Shown piece after piece: positions 24,458-34,280 of a DNA stretch of 64,000 nt (positions are counted from its first letter, which is position 1; each line of letters begins with the position of its first letter). The stretch lies in contig JANSXX010000003.1 of NCBI GenBank assembly GCA_024742815.1, positions 62,001 to 126,000 on the forward strand. Direction: 5' to 3'. Made by a program: the position numbers and the translations under genes. The notes below the pieces were generated by a model that made no database searches, was not told where the DNA came from, and saw only the letters and a program-made list of their open reading frames with translations. The DNA is from HXMU1420-13 sp024742815. GTDB taxonomy: Bacteria > Bacteroidota > Rhodothermia > Balneolales > Balneolaceae.

Positions 24458-27424
24458 ATGATACACTTCCATTCTGCTCAATCTTTACTATCGCATTTAC
24501 CGGCACTTTCTGAAGCATTGCGTGCATTTCTTACGAAAAGCGATCCATTTGAGGCACCTTGGATTGTGGTTCAGAATAAAGAAACTGAAGCGTGGTTACA
24601 CACTGCCATTGCCGATGGAATGGGTATTTCCGGAAATCTGAATTTTATCTTGCCTAATCAGTTTGTATTTAAACTGTACCGAGATATAGATCAATCATTA
24701 CCCGAAATTTTGCCCTCCGATCGGATACCATTGCAATGGGGTATTCTAAAAGTATTGGATGCACATAAAGCGGAGCTTTCAGCATCAGGATTAGTAATAC
24801 CGGATTCTATTGATGCTAAAATTGCCCTTGCCAACGAAGTAGCGGACGTATTTGATTTATATCAGATATACCGACCTGAAATGTTAGAACATTGGGTAAA
24901 AGCCAATCAAAAAGAGAAAGGAAATTGGCAAATAAAATTGTGGCAGTTATTGATTGCTGAAATGAATCAGGTTGCTGAAGGTATTCCTGCTCGCTATCAA
25001 ATACCAGCGTTATTGACCCAATCGATGCAAAACGGTGGTATTAATCTACCTGATGAAGTTTTTGTAGTTGGTATTTCGCATTGGAATCAATCGTTTAATC
25101 GGTTGATTACTCAAATTGCTAAACAAAGTGAAGTTCATTGGTTTCAGCAAACTCCGAAAATATCTGATAATATCAGCGCAATGTCATCGGACTGGGAACA
25201 TCCTCAAAGTTCTGTAAAAAAAGCTTTGATTGATGAGTTAAAACAGCATGACGTTTCTTTTTCCGTGAATCAGCCAAATGAAACAATGCCTGCTGAGTTG
25301 AATGCGGATCGGATTCAAGTTCATTCTTGCCACAATCCGAAGCGTGAAGTTGAAGTGTTGTATCAGCAATTACTGTCGTTATTTGATACCGATGAATCAC
25401 TTTCAGCGCATGAAGTGTTGGTGATGGTTCCGGATTTGGATGAATACATGCCTCATCTTGAATCGGTTTTTTTACATGAACATTCTCCCACAAAACTTCC
25501 GATTCAAAATTCGAAACAAATAAATAGTGATGCGGAAGACGCTTTTTTAAAGCTTCTTAGCTTTTTTGCAGAGGGAGAAAAAGTGAGTCAGTTTCTGGAC
25601 CTAATCTCATCTTCGGGAATTAAGAAAAAATTCAAGATTACTGATGATATACTGATTTATGTAGAGCAATGGTTCGAAAAGATGCATATCCATTATGGAT
25701 TAACCGTTCACGATTCTGATTACAGTATAGAAAAAGGCATTTATCAGGTGTTTGATGGTGTTTTGCTAAAAGAACAACCATTTGCTGTGTTTGATAATCA
25801 TGTTCCGTTTCCAATTCCACTAAAAAAAGAAGCGATTCAATTTGTTACACCGCTACATGCGGTTTTTCGTGGGTTAACATCTATCAAACAGAATATTGAG
25901 TCAGAAAAAACTATCAACGAATGGATGTCGGATGCTCTGAGGTGGTGTTCACAACTATTTCCGGAGAATTCATCCATCAACAAAACATTGACTAAGCTTC
26001 AGCATCAGGTTTCTCTTTTTAACAATCAGGAAAAATTCGGCTTAGATACTTTTCGAGTTTGGTTAACTGAACATCTTGTTTCTTCTGATGCCTCAGCAAC
26101 ACAACCTGGAACCGGAATACAAATCAGTAGCTACATTCCATATCGAAATATTCCTTTTCGGGTTACTGCGATTTTAGGATTCAATGAAGGAGTGTTTCCA
26201 AGAAATCCTAAACGTCCAACCTTCGATTTGATTCACCAAAATCCACAACCGGGTGATCGAATCACAAAGGCCGACGATCAATTATTGTTTCTGGAACGTA
26301 TGAGTTCTACCTCCGATTTTGTTCATATCAGTTTTGTTGGAGAAGGGGAGCAAGGCAGTTTAGTTTCTCCAATTGTGCAACAGATGATGGATGGTGTTGA
26401 GGGTTTAAAAGTCCAAAAACATAATCTCCATGCCTTTAGCGAATATGGTAATTCAGATGCTCTTTTTTATGAAGATGCAAATACCAAACTCTTTGAATCA
26501 ATAAATAAATCGGGGTTAGACTGGAAGCCCATCAACCAAAAAATATCTACTTCCCCGGAACAACAAATTGAATTTTCTGAGTTAATTAGTTTCTTCACTA
26601 ATCCTTCTAAATACATTTGCACGAACAGATTAGGAGTGTATGATGTATATGATGATGAATTGCTAAATGATCGGCAGCTCTTTAAAGTTGATGGGTTGCA
26701 GAAGTATAAAATCCGAAACGAAATTGAATCTGCTTTCTCCACGCTTTCCATAGAAGAAATGCTGAGTTATCTGAAAAAAACTGGACAACTACCAAAAGGA
26801 TCTCTCGCTGTTAATACCCTGTATGCTGAGTATGATAAAGTCAAACTTATGAACGCATACATCACCCAGCATTTCCCGGATGAACATCGAGCAGAAGAAA
26901 TCAATCACGTGGTTGGAGACTATGTGATCCATGGAAAGATTTCGGGTATAAACAATTCCACGCTTGTTCGAAGTCAACTGGCCAGTGTGAAGGGCAAGCA
27001 CATTGTAAAAATATGGCTGGAGTTTCTGGTTGCGCAATGTTTTTGTGGTATCAAAAGTGCAATACTCATTGCCTTCAATAAAGATAAACTGGTAGTTCAC
27101 CGTTTTAAAAGCTGTGATAATCCACATGAAAAGCTTTTAGATTTCTTAGAGTATTTCAGTAAGCCCTCGTTTGATGAAAAAGAGCTTTGTTTATTGCCTG
27201 ATTTATGCTGGGAGTTGGTATGCAGCGATTTGGAGCCGGATAAAACGAATAAAAAACTAAATGAAGTTTGGGAAGGAAGCAGGTACAGAACCGGCTTGAT
27301 GGACGATTATTACAATGGGTTGATCTTCGGAGATGTCAATCCGAGTACGTTCCCTGAGTTTATGAATTTAATTGAGCAGTTCTATCAACCTATCGCTATG
27401 CATTGGGAAGAGGAGGCGCCATGA
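24458..27424 (+). CDS. recC: Exodeoxyribonuclease V gamma subunit
   Basis: This 988-residue protein is RecC, the Chi-scanning subunit of RecBCD, somewhat shorter than the E. coli protein (about 1120). The start 'MIHFHSAQSLLSHLPAL' and 'PFEAPWIVVQNKETEAWLH' match RecC N-termini, as do 'DEVFVVGISHWNQSF', 'QVHSCHNPKREVEVLYQQLL' and 'IPFRVTAILGFNEGVFPR'. No Walker A motif is seen, as expected for a degenerate helicase. The stop overlaps the recB start by ATGA. Its role is loading and DNA-end processing for recombination and repair. Confidence 0.93.
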   Translation: MIHFHSAQSLLSHLPALSEALRAFLTKSDPFEAPWIVVQNKETEAWLHTAIADGMGISGNLNFILPNQFVFKLYRDIDQSLPEILPSDRIPLQWGILKVLDAHKAELSASGLVIPDSIDAKIALANEVADVFDLYQIYRPEMLEHWVKANQKEKGNWQIKLWQLLIAEMNQVAEGIPARYQIPALLTQSMQNGGINLPDEVFVVGISHWNQSFNRLITQIAKQSEVHWFQQTPKISDNISAMSSDWEHPQSSVKKALIDELKQHDVSFSVNQPNETMPAELNADRIQVHSCHNPKREVEVLYQQLLSLFDTDESLSAHEVLVMVPDLDEYMPHLESVFLHEHSPTKLPIQNSKQINSDAEDAFLKLLSFFAEGEKVSQFLDLISSSGIKKKFKITDDILIYVEQWFEKMHIHYGLTVHDSDYSIEKGIYQVFDGVLLKEQPFAVFDNHVPFPIPLKKEAIQFVTPLHAVFRGLTSIKQNIESEKTINEWMSDALRWCSQLFPENSSINKTLTKLQHQVSLFNNQEKFGLDTFRVWLTEHLVSSDASATQPGTGIQISSYIPYRNIPFRVTAILGFNEGVFPRNPKRPTFDLIHQNPQPGDRITKADDQLLFLERMSSTSDFVHISFVGEGEQGSLVSPIVQQMMDGVEGLKVQKHNLHAFSEYGNSDALFYEDANTKLFESINKSGLDWKPINQKISTSPEQQIEFSELISFFTNPSKYICTNRLGVYDVYDDELLNDRQLFKVDGLQKYKIRNEIESAFSTLSIEEMLSYLKKTGQLPKGSLAVNTLYAEYDKVKLMNAYITQHFPDEHRAEEINHVVGDYVIHGKISGINNSTLVRSQLASVKGKHIVKIWLEFLVAQCFCGIKSAILIAFNKDKLVVHRFKSCDNPHEKLLDFLEYFSKPSFDEKELCLLPDLCWELVCSDLEPDKTNKKLNEVWEGSRYRTGLMDDYYNGLIFGDVNPSTFPEFMNLIEQFYQPIAMHWEEEAP

Positions 27425-30400
27425 ATAAAGCTCTGAACGTGTTTGAACTTACATTAAATGGTAAGTTTTTGATTGAGGCAGGAGCCGGCACCGGTAAAAC
27501 CTACAATATCACTTCACTTTATTTGAGAGTGTTGGTTGAGAAATTACTAATGCCGAATCAGGTGTTAGTGTTAACCTTTACCAACGATGCAACTAACGAA
27601 TTAAAACAACGCCTTCGGTCAAGAATTCAGGAAGTCATTGACACGTTTAACGGCACAGATTCTGAAGATGAATTTGTAACAACCTTTGCTTCTAAGCTTT
27701 CTCAAGCTCAAGCCGACCACCTTCAACACTGTTTATATGCTTTTGATGAGGCTGCAGTTTCTACTATCCATGGTTTTTGTCAACGAATACTCAGTGAATA
27801 CTCTATAGAATTCGGGGTGTCGTCGAATTTTGATCTGTTAACGGATGAGTTGCCATTACTTACAGAAGTGACCGATTCTTTTTGGGTCGATTATTTCTTT
27901 AAGTCAGAAAACGAAAGTGAGTTTGAACGCTGGAGCAACTCATACCTTGAAGCAGCTTTTAAATCCCCTGAAGATTTCTTGGATGCATACCGAGAGCTAT
28001 GTCTTAATCCGGATCTTGATGTTAGCAGATATGATCGTTCATTGGATGATTATCGAGAACTATATATAAAGGCTTCAGAGGCGTTAATTGCCTTAAAAAA
28101 CCAGCTTGAAGTTGATAAAGAAGCATTAGCCGAGATTATTGCAACGAGTCCGCTAAGCGGTCGATACTATCGCAATAAAGAAGACATGTTTTCGGAATTC
28201 GTTAATCTTGTGCAGAACACTCAAACACCGGGATTAATATATAATGGGTATGATACAAAAGCGGATACTTTAGAGGGTTGGTTTCAGAAGTTTGGAAGAT
28301 TCATGCATGAGAATGGTGCAAAAAAAGGAGGGAGCATACCATTCTTGCAAGTGTTTGATCGGGTGGATGACTTTTATGAGTTGAACAACGATTTATTATC
28401 TATTAAAAATGCATTTGTTGGTCATGCAATTCGAGTAATTCGTCAGAATTATGCGAGTTTAAAGAAACGAAGGAATCAAATTGGCTATAACGATTTATTG
28501 GTAAAAGTTCGGGATGTTCTTCTCCAAAATTCCTCGCTTGCAACAAGCTTAAAAAATCGTTTTCCTACTGCCTTTATTGATGAGTTTCAAGATACCGATC
28601 ACATTCAATATGCCATATTTGAAAAACTGTATGAAGGCGATGAATCCATATTTTGGTTAATGATTGGTGATCCCAAACAGGCAATTTACAGATTCAGAGG
28701 CGCGGATATAAACACCTATTTATATGCTAAAAAACAGGTTTCTACAGAGAATACACGAACATTGCTACATAATTACCGAAGCTCAAAAAGTCTGATTCAA
28801 GGTATTAACGCATTCTTTAATTATTCAGAAACTCCTTTTGGATTGCAGGATTTACACTTCGAAGATGCAGAGTATCCTGTTGGGCGAACTTCAGATTCTG
28901 AATATATGCTTGGGAATAATGAGGTTCCTCCAATTACCGTTGTTAGTTTTACTCAGGATAATGAACGGGTAGGTGAGCTAAAGAATCTGGTCATGGAATC
29001 GGTTTGTACCGAAATCGTACGCTTGCTTAATGAACCTTATCAAATCGATGAACATCCGGTATCTACTGAGGACATTGCCATTTTGGTGGATAAACATCAA
29101 CATGCTGCAGAATTACAACAAAAACTGGCTACTCGTGGACTAAAAAGCATCATTCGCAGTAAGGCATCTGTTTTTGAAACACAGGAATCTGATGACCTTT
29201 ACCGCATTCTCGTTGCAGTGGCTGAGTTCACGAATCAAAACTATATTCGTGCGGCTATGTTAACTCGTTTGTTACGGTTTTCAGCCTCTGACGTCCAACG
29301 AATGTTTGATTCAGAAGAAGAAACAATTTCCATCTTACAACGCTTTTCTGATCTCAATGAACTATGGCAAAAAGAAGGTTTTTCGCGGTTCATTAATCGA
29401 TTATTTGTTGAGTTTGATATCGAAGTAAATGCAGTAAAGACAGATTCTCCCGAACGAGTGATTACAAACTTACTGCATTTAAAAGAGCTCTTAGTTGATG
29501 AGTATCGGAGACAAGGGAAAGGGATTAATGGGATGTTGCGTTTCCTTCAAGAGAAAAGAGAACGTCCAAATGCAGATAATGAAACTGAGATAATTCGGCT
29601 CGAAAGCGATGGTAAGCTCATTCAAATTGTTACCCATCATGCAAGTAAGGGATTGGAATACCCTATAGTATTTTGTCCGTTTTTGTGGGATTTAAATAAA
29701 TCGAAACCCCCATTCATTGTACAGTCGGATGGAAAAAGTACAACTGCAATTCTTAAAACCGATTCTGCCAAGTATGATGAAGCACTACCTTTTTTTGAAC
29801 TAGAAGAAATTTCTGAACAGAAACGGTTAGCCTATGTGGCACTTACAAGAGCAAAATCCAAGTGTTTTGTGTATCTGCCGACAAATAAAAAAGTGAAGAA
29901 TGCAACCGGACGGAATATAATCGTTGCGCTATGGGAGGAAAATGTAGAACCTCAACTTTCAGATATTTCGGAGTTGGAGGTTAAAGATCTAAGCATCGAC
30001 AGTAAACACCTATCGCTAAAGAATAGCGGTAAATCAGTGCAATCAGAGTTTAAACGATCGCATCGAACAGATTTATGGGAATACCCAAGAATGGTTAGTT
30101 ACAGCTCGTTGGTGGAGAGCTCAGGTAAAGAAACAGCCAAAGATTTTTTATTCAAAGATATAGATGATGATGTGAATTCAACGGTGGCTACCGAGGAAAA
30201 GGAAGGAAACGATATTTTCGCATTGCCAAAAGGGAAAAATACCGGAAACATCGTGCATGCAATTTTTGAAAATATCGAATTTGATAACCCCGATCGGCAT
30301 CCTGAAGTGATAAGAGAAATGATTACTCTCTATAACATTGATAAAAAATGGGAGCGGGTGTTAATCGAATTAGTGCAAAGAAGTTTACAAGCTACACTAA

Positions 30401-30900
30401 TTGATCAAATACAGTTGAACCAGCTACCAAAGCAAGATACTCTGGTTGAAATGGAGTTTTATATTCCCGTTCAAGAGTTATCCAAAGCTAAATTATTGAT
30501 GCAATTAGGTAAAGAAGAAGAGGAAGACCTTCAAAGTATTAATGGTTACTTGAAAGGTTTTATAGACTTAATCTTCCGAGTTGAAAACACGTACTACATT
30601 TTGGATTATAAGACCAATCACCTCGGTAACAGATTTGATGATTATTCGAAAAGTGCACTCGCCGAGGAGATGAAATCAGCAAAATACGATGTGCAATACC
30701 ATTTATATACGCTCGCTTTATATCGGTATTTACAAACTCGAATACCCAATTTCGATTATTCTAAACATTTTGGTGGCGTATTTTATCTGTTTGTTCGAGG
30801 GATAAATCCTCAAGAAAAATATTCTGGTGTATTTTTCGATAAGCCGGAAGAATCACTTATTGAGGCTTTAAACAAAATTGTAAGCAAGAGTGAGGGATAA
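27421..30900 (+). CDS. recB: Exodeoxyribonuclease V beta subunit (helicase-nuclease)
   Basis: The start is the ATG at 27421, overlapping the recC stop, giving 1159 residues, close to E. coli RecB. UvrD-type helicase motifs are present: 'EAGAGTGKTYN' with K26, 'LVLTFTNDATNELKQRL', 'FIDEFQDTD', 'GDPKQAIYRFRGAD' and 'VTHHASKGLEYPIVF'. The C-terminal nuclease is intact: 'GNIVHAIFE' near 940, 'KGFIDLIF', and D1062-Y-K1064 in 'LDYKTN'. It unwinds and degrades DNA ends with RecC and RecD. Confidence 0.96.
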   Translation: MNKALNVFELTLNGKFLIEAGAGTGKTYNITSLYLRVLVEKLLMPNQVLVLTFTNDATNELKQRLRSRIQEVIDTFNGTDSEDEFVTTFASKLSQAQADHLQHCLYAFDEAAVSTIHGFCQRILSEYSIEFGVSSNFDLLTDELPLLTEVTDSFWVDYFFKSENESEFERWSNSYLEAAFKSPEDFLDAYRELCLNPDLDVSRYDRSLDDYRELYIKASEALIALKNQLEVDKEALAEIIATSPLSGRYYRNKEDMFSEFVNLVQNTQTPGLIYNGYDTKADTLEGWFQKFGRFMHENGAKKGGSIPFLQVFDRVDDFYELNNDLLSIKNAFVGHAIRVIRQNYASLKKRRNQIGYNDLLVKVRDVLLQNSSLATSLKNRFPTAFIDEFQDTDHIQYAIFEKLYEGDESIFWLMIGDPKQAIYRFRGADINTYLYAKKQVSTENTRTLLHNYRSSKSLIQGINAFFNYSETPFGLQDLHFEDAEYPVGRTSDSEYMLGNNEVPPITVVSFTQDNERVGELKNLVMESVCTEIVRLLNEPYQIDEHPVSTEDIAILVDKHQHAAELQQKLATRGLKSIIRSKASVFETQESDDLYRILVAVAEFTNQNYIRAAMLTRLLRFSASDVQRMFDSEEETISILQRFSDLNELWQKEGFSRFINRLFVEFDIEVNAVKTDSPERVITNLLHLKELLVDEYRRQGKGINGMLRFLQEKRERPNADNETEIIRLESDGKLIQIVTHHASKGLEYPIVFCPFLWDLNKSKPPFIVQSDGKSTTAILKTDSAKYDEALPFFELEEISEQKRLAYVALTRAKSKCFVYLPTNKKVKNATGRNIIVALWEENVEPQLSDISELEVKDLSIDSKHLSLKNSGKSVQSEFKRSHRTDLWEYPRMVSYSSLVESSGKETAKDFLFKDIDDDVNSTVATEEKEGNDIFALPKGKNTGNIVHAIFENIEFDNPDRHPEVIREMITLYNIDKKWERVLIELVQRSLQATLIDQIQLNQLPKQDTLVEMEFYIPVQELSKAKLLMQLGKEEEEDLQSINGYLKGFIDLIFRVENTYYILDYKTNHLGNRFDDYSKSALAEEMKSAKYDVQYHLYTLALYRYLQTRIPNFDYSKHFGGVFYLFVRGINPQEKYSGVFFDKPEESLIEALNKIVSKSEG

Positions 30901-30903
30901 GAA

Positions 30904-32622
30904 ATGAGCAATTCTTCATTTAAAATTTCTTTTCTCACTCGTCTTGAGCACCAGCAATTACTTAGTTCAGAAGTGATAGAATTTGGACATTATTTGCTTG
31001 TTAAAAATCCGAATCTATCAGATAAGGCCTTTATTGCATGTTTTGCTTGTATGAAAGCTTTTGAAGAGGGTAGAACGGCAATTGATTCAACCTATCTGCA
31101 AGATTTTTTGGTAGAGGTTAATTTAAACGACTTTTCTGAATTGTTACTTGATGAATATCTGTATGAAGAAAAGATTATTGGTAAACCGGGAGATTACAAT
31201 CTGTTTATTTACAGTGATGGGTTTCTATACATTCACACATTCTATGAATATGAAGTTCAATTATCTGATTGGATCCTAAAAAAAGCCGCACAATCTATAA
31301 GTTTGAATGAACTGCAAATGGAGAAGTTAAATCAATTTTATCCTGAGCAACATGAGGAAGAAATTGATCTCCAAAAATTAGCGGTTAAGCTATCACTACT
31401 TAAGCCTCTGGTGTTTTTAACAGGTGGACCCGGAACCGGTAAAACCTACACTGTTCAGAAAATAATTGAGATTCATAAATCTATTTTTGGTGAGGAATAT
31501 CGAATACGGCTTGCTGCACCCACCGGAAAAGCTGCACAGCGTATCAATGAAACCTTAGGAGAAATTGATGACGAGAAACTAGAAGCACAAACTATTCATC
31601 GTTTACTTGGAGCAAGAACAGGCTTTGACTCTTTCAAATACAATAAAGATAGACCTCTTGCAGTCGATTTAATGATTGTAGATGAAGCATCTATGATGGA
31701 CCTGTCACTTTGGGTTGCTCTGATAAATGCCCTTCCGGAGCATGCAAAACTAATCGTTGTTGGTGATAACAACCAATTGGCATCGGTAGAAGCAGGTGCG
31801 GTTTTAAATGATATTTGTAAGCCATCTGATAATACATTTTCTACTGAAATTGCAGCTAGTCTCAATTATAAAGTAGCTTTTGAAAGTAATAATGCTATAA
31901 ATGATTGCATCATTACGCTCACAAAAAGCAAGCGTTTTGGCGAAGAAACAGGTATTCAAGCACTAGCTGAAGCAATTCGAACAGAGCAAGCTGAGTTAGC
32001 TATTCAATTACTTGAGGATGAAGAGAGAGTCGATATAAAACGAGTAGATAACTCTACCGACAATTTAGATTCATTAATTCATGAATATGCAATTCAACCC
32101 TTTTTTGAAAAGGAAAGCAATATCTCGCTGAATGCATTCTCAATTCTTTGCGCATTAAAAAAAGGTCCTTCTGGTAGTAAATCTATAAATAATAAGATCG
32201 AGCGAGCCTTAAAAACAGGCTTAAACCATTCGTTATCCAGAGAATGGTATCCGAACCGAAAAATTATTGTCACCAAAAATCAACATGCTTTGGGCGTACA
32301 AAATGGTGAACTTGGTATATATAAAGCTGATCATGAACAGGTAAAATTTAATAATAATCAGGTACCGGTGAGCAGGTTACAATCGTACGAGCCGGGCTAT
32401 TGCATTACTATTCACAAAAGTCAGGGAAGTGAATACCAGCAGGTATTGATTGTGTTGCCGAACAAAAAAAATCGTGTGTTAACCAAAGAACTTTTATATA
32501 CAGCTGTAACAAGAGCGGGGTTAAGTGTTCTTATAGTAGGAGATAGGCAATTGATAAAAGAAACAATTCTCACTCCAACACTAAGAAACAGTGGTTTAAT
32601 GAATAAACTCTGGGGTAAATAA
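30904..32622 (+). CDS. recD: Exodeoxyribonuclease V alpha subunit (5'-3' helicase)
   Basis: This 572-residue SF1B helicase has Walker A 'GGPGTGKTYT' (G174 to T181), 'AAPTGKAAQR', Walker B 'LMIVDEASMMDLSL', 'VVGDNNQLASVEAGAV', and the C-terminal 'ITIHKSQGSEYQQVLIV' and 'YTAVTRAG' motifs. The size is near that of E. coli RecD (608), so it is RecD of RecBCD and not the longer RecD2. It starts three bases after recB. Confidence 0.95.
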   Translation: MSNSSFKISFLTRLEHQQLLSSEVIEFGHYLLVKNPNLSDKAFIACFACMKAFEEGRTAIDSTYLQDFLVEVNLNDFSELLLDEYLYEEKIIGKPGDYNLFIYSDGFLYIHTFYEYEVQLSDWILKKAAQSISLNELQMEKLNQFYPEQHEEEIDLQKLAVKLSLLKPLVFLTGGPGTGKTYTVQKIIEIHKSIFGEEYRIRLAAPTGKAAQRINETLGEIDDEKLEAQTIHRLLGARTGFDSFKYNKDRPLAVDLMIVDEASMMDLSLWVALINALPEHAKLIVVGDNNQLASVEAGAVLNDICKPSDNTFSTEIAASLNYKVAFESNNAINDCIITLTKSKRFGEETGIQALAEAIRTEQAELAIQLLEDEERVDIKRVDNSTDNLDSLIHEYAIQPFFEKESNISLNAFSILCALKKGPSGSKSINNKIERALKTGLNHSLSREWYPNRKIIVTKNQHALGVQNGELGIYKADHEQVKFNNNQVPVSRLQSYEPGYCITIHKSQGSEYQQVLIVLPNKKNRVLTKELLYTAVTRAGLSVLIVGDRQLIKETILTPTLRNSGLMNKLWGK

Positions 32623-32643
32623 CGGGGTAATCCAAGAATTTAC

Positions 32644-32675
32644 TTACAAAAAAAGCTGTAGCGCTAACTACAGCT
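32644..32675 (-). terminator. Terminator-like hairpin between recD and the Ala-rich lipoprotein gene
   Basis: An 8-bp stem pairs 32654-32661 with 32668-32675. The T tract is good only on the minus strand (seven T), whereas on the plus strand it is AATTTTCT. It may stop recBCD transcription weakly, but by polarity it best ends a minus-strand transcript for which no gene is visible. Confidence 0.6.
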
Positions 32676-32683
32676 AATTTTCT

Positions 32684-32760
32684 GTACCCCGAAAAAGCCA
32701 ACGTATTCATGGATAGCAGGTTGATAGCCTGTTATCTCTCTTTCTTTTTCGAGGCTAAGT
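32684..32760 (-). ncRNA. Possible structured noncoding element downstream of recD
   Basis: An outer stem pairs 32687-32697 with 32744-32754 (10 of 11 pairs) and encloses a 9-bp hairpin (32712-32720 with 32728-32736). Together with the minus-strand terminator at 32654-32675 this suggests a small RNA of about 110 nt on the minus strand. It shares CC[CT]CGAAAA plus a GAGATRAC-type hairpin with 19596-19637. Confidence 0.35.
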
Positions 32761-32913
32761 AAATATCGGACAATGCCTAACCGAATACCTTTATTTTCTT
32801 CTAATCTACATTACACATTCTTAATAGCATAAGGATTTTGGGAACACTTACGGTGAATTGTGCCTATAAACGGGTGAACTAACTAACAAACCAAAAACCA
32901 ATAAACACATATT

Positions 32914-34206
32914 ATGAAGTTTAGTAGATCATTTAAGTCGATTATATTTGTACTCGGTTTTGCCGTTTTAGGACTTAATTGTTCTGATGATAACACGTCG
33001 GGCACCAGTTCTGATTACGCCACAATTTCGGGTCAAGTAGAAAGCTCAAAATCAAAAACTATAAATAACCAAGCTACTGTTGTTTCAGCTGCATATATAA
33101 CTGCAAACGGTAGTGTAGAAACCATTAGTGATACAGAAACTAATGTAGATGCTTCCGGTAATTTTGAATTACAAGTTGATGCCGAAGCATACCAAAACAT
33201 CATTGTTGAAGCTAAATCAGATACAGAAACTACAATGGGATTTGTATCAGGATCTGTAGAAAATGGATCTGAATATACCATAAAGCCTATTGATGCTGAA
33301 TCGAAAGCAGAGACAATGGTATTTGCTGAGTTAGTAGCAAATAATGGATCAAACAACGTATCGAAAGCTGAAATTGAAGCAATAGTTACTTCAGAAAGTG
33401 CAGCAAATGTAAATTCAAGTTCAGCAACCAGTATTGCAGCCGCATTAAAGAAAGGTGCAGAAGTACGAGCGGCTTATTTTCAGAGTGAATTTAACTCAGA
33501 AAGTGAAGCAAAACTTGAAGCTATGATGGAAGCAATGGCTGAAGCGCAAGCCGACTTAGAGGCTAAGCTTGCAGCATCAACATCTGCCGAGAGTGAAACC
33601 AATGCTTATGTAGAATTTGAGCAGGATTTCTTTAACGCTTATTTAGCCGGTAATACAGAAGCATCAGTTGCAGCAAAAGCTGCAGAAATGTGGAGTCGTG
33701 CCGTGATTAATGGAAGCGCGAATGCATCAGCAGAAGCTAGAGCATCTGCGAGTATTCAAAGTTCAGTAGTTCTTGCTCACTTATTAGATGTAGCTGTTGA
33801 AGCCGAAGCAAGAGCAGCCGGTGCTAGTGAATCTACCATTAGTGCAGTAGCACAAGCATCTGTTGATTTACGCAATAATTTAAAGGCAACCGCTGGTACT
33901 GAGTCTGAAATAAGAGCAGAGTTTCAAACCTATCATGATGAAGTTCGCACTGCGATCGAAAATGATAGCAATTTTAATGCAACTGTAATTGCAGAAATCG
34001 ATACTCAAATTAATGCAACTTCAGGTTCAAAAACAGTTTTTGAATCAGCACTTGCAACTACTGCAACTGCAGACCTTATGGTTGATGTATATGAAACCTT
34101 TTTCACATCAATCGAAAGTAATGTAAGTTCTTCAATGCAAGGTAGTAGCGATACTAAAATCGAAGCAGTTACAGAATTAATGATTCTAATTAACGCTGCC
34201 TCGTAA
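32914..34206 (+). CDS. Ala/Glu/Ser-rich putative lipoprotein
   Basis: This 430-residue protein starts with a signal peptide and a lipobox-like 'LGLNC' (Cys23), though Asn before the Cys is unusual. A short beta-rich domain resembling a carboxypeptidase-regulatory-like fold ('ATISGQVESSKSK...GNFELQVDAEAY') covers about residues 35-120. The rest is helical, very rich in Ala, Ser and Glu, with Ala-x-x-Ala spacing that suggests coiled coil. I do not recognise the family. It stands between the recBCD operon and a bidirectional terminator. Surface or periplasmic location is inferred. Confidence 0.7.
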   Translation: MKFSRSFKSIIFVLGFAVLGLNCSDDNTSGTSSDYATISGQVESSKSKTINNQATVVSAAYITANGSVETISDTETNVDASGNFELQVDAEAYQNIIVEAKSDTETTMGFVSGSVENGSEYTIKPIDAESKAETMVFAELVANNGSNNVSKAEIEAIVTSESAANVNSSSATSIAAALKKGAEVRAAYFQSEFNSESEAKLEAMMEAMAEAQADLEAKLAASTSAESETNAYVEFEQDFFNAYLAGNTEASVAAKAAEMWSRAVINGSANASAEARASASIQSSVVLAHLLDVAVEAEARAAGASESTISAVAQASVDLRNNLKATAGTESEIRAEFQTYHDEVRTAIENDSNFNATVIAEIDTQINATSGSKTVFESALATTATADLMVDVYETFFTSIESNVSSSMQGSSDTKIEAVTELMILINAAS

Positions 34207-34223
34207 TTAACACAGCTTAAAAA

Positions 34224-34257
34224 CAAAAAGGAGCTCTTTTTAGAGCTCCTTTTTTTA
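34224..34257. terminator. Bidirectional terminator
   Basis: GAGCTCT (34231-34237) pairs with AGAGCTC (34242-34248), extended by A and T runs on both sides. It serves the convergent lipoprotein and FKBP genes. Confidence 0.85.
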
Positions 34258-34280
34258 TATCTATACTTTTGGTTGCTCAG

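Noticed and set aside
23379..32622. A defence island around parA and recBCD
   Set aside because: No restriction, toxin-antitoxin, CRISPR or other defence gene is present; RecBCD alone is housekeeping repair.
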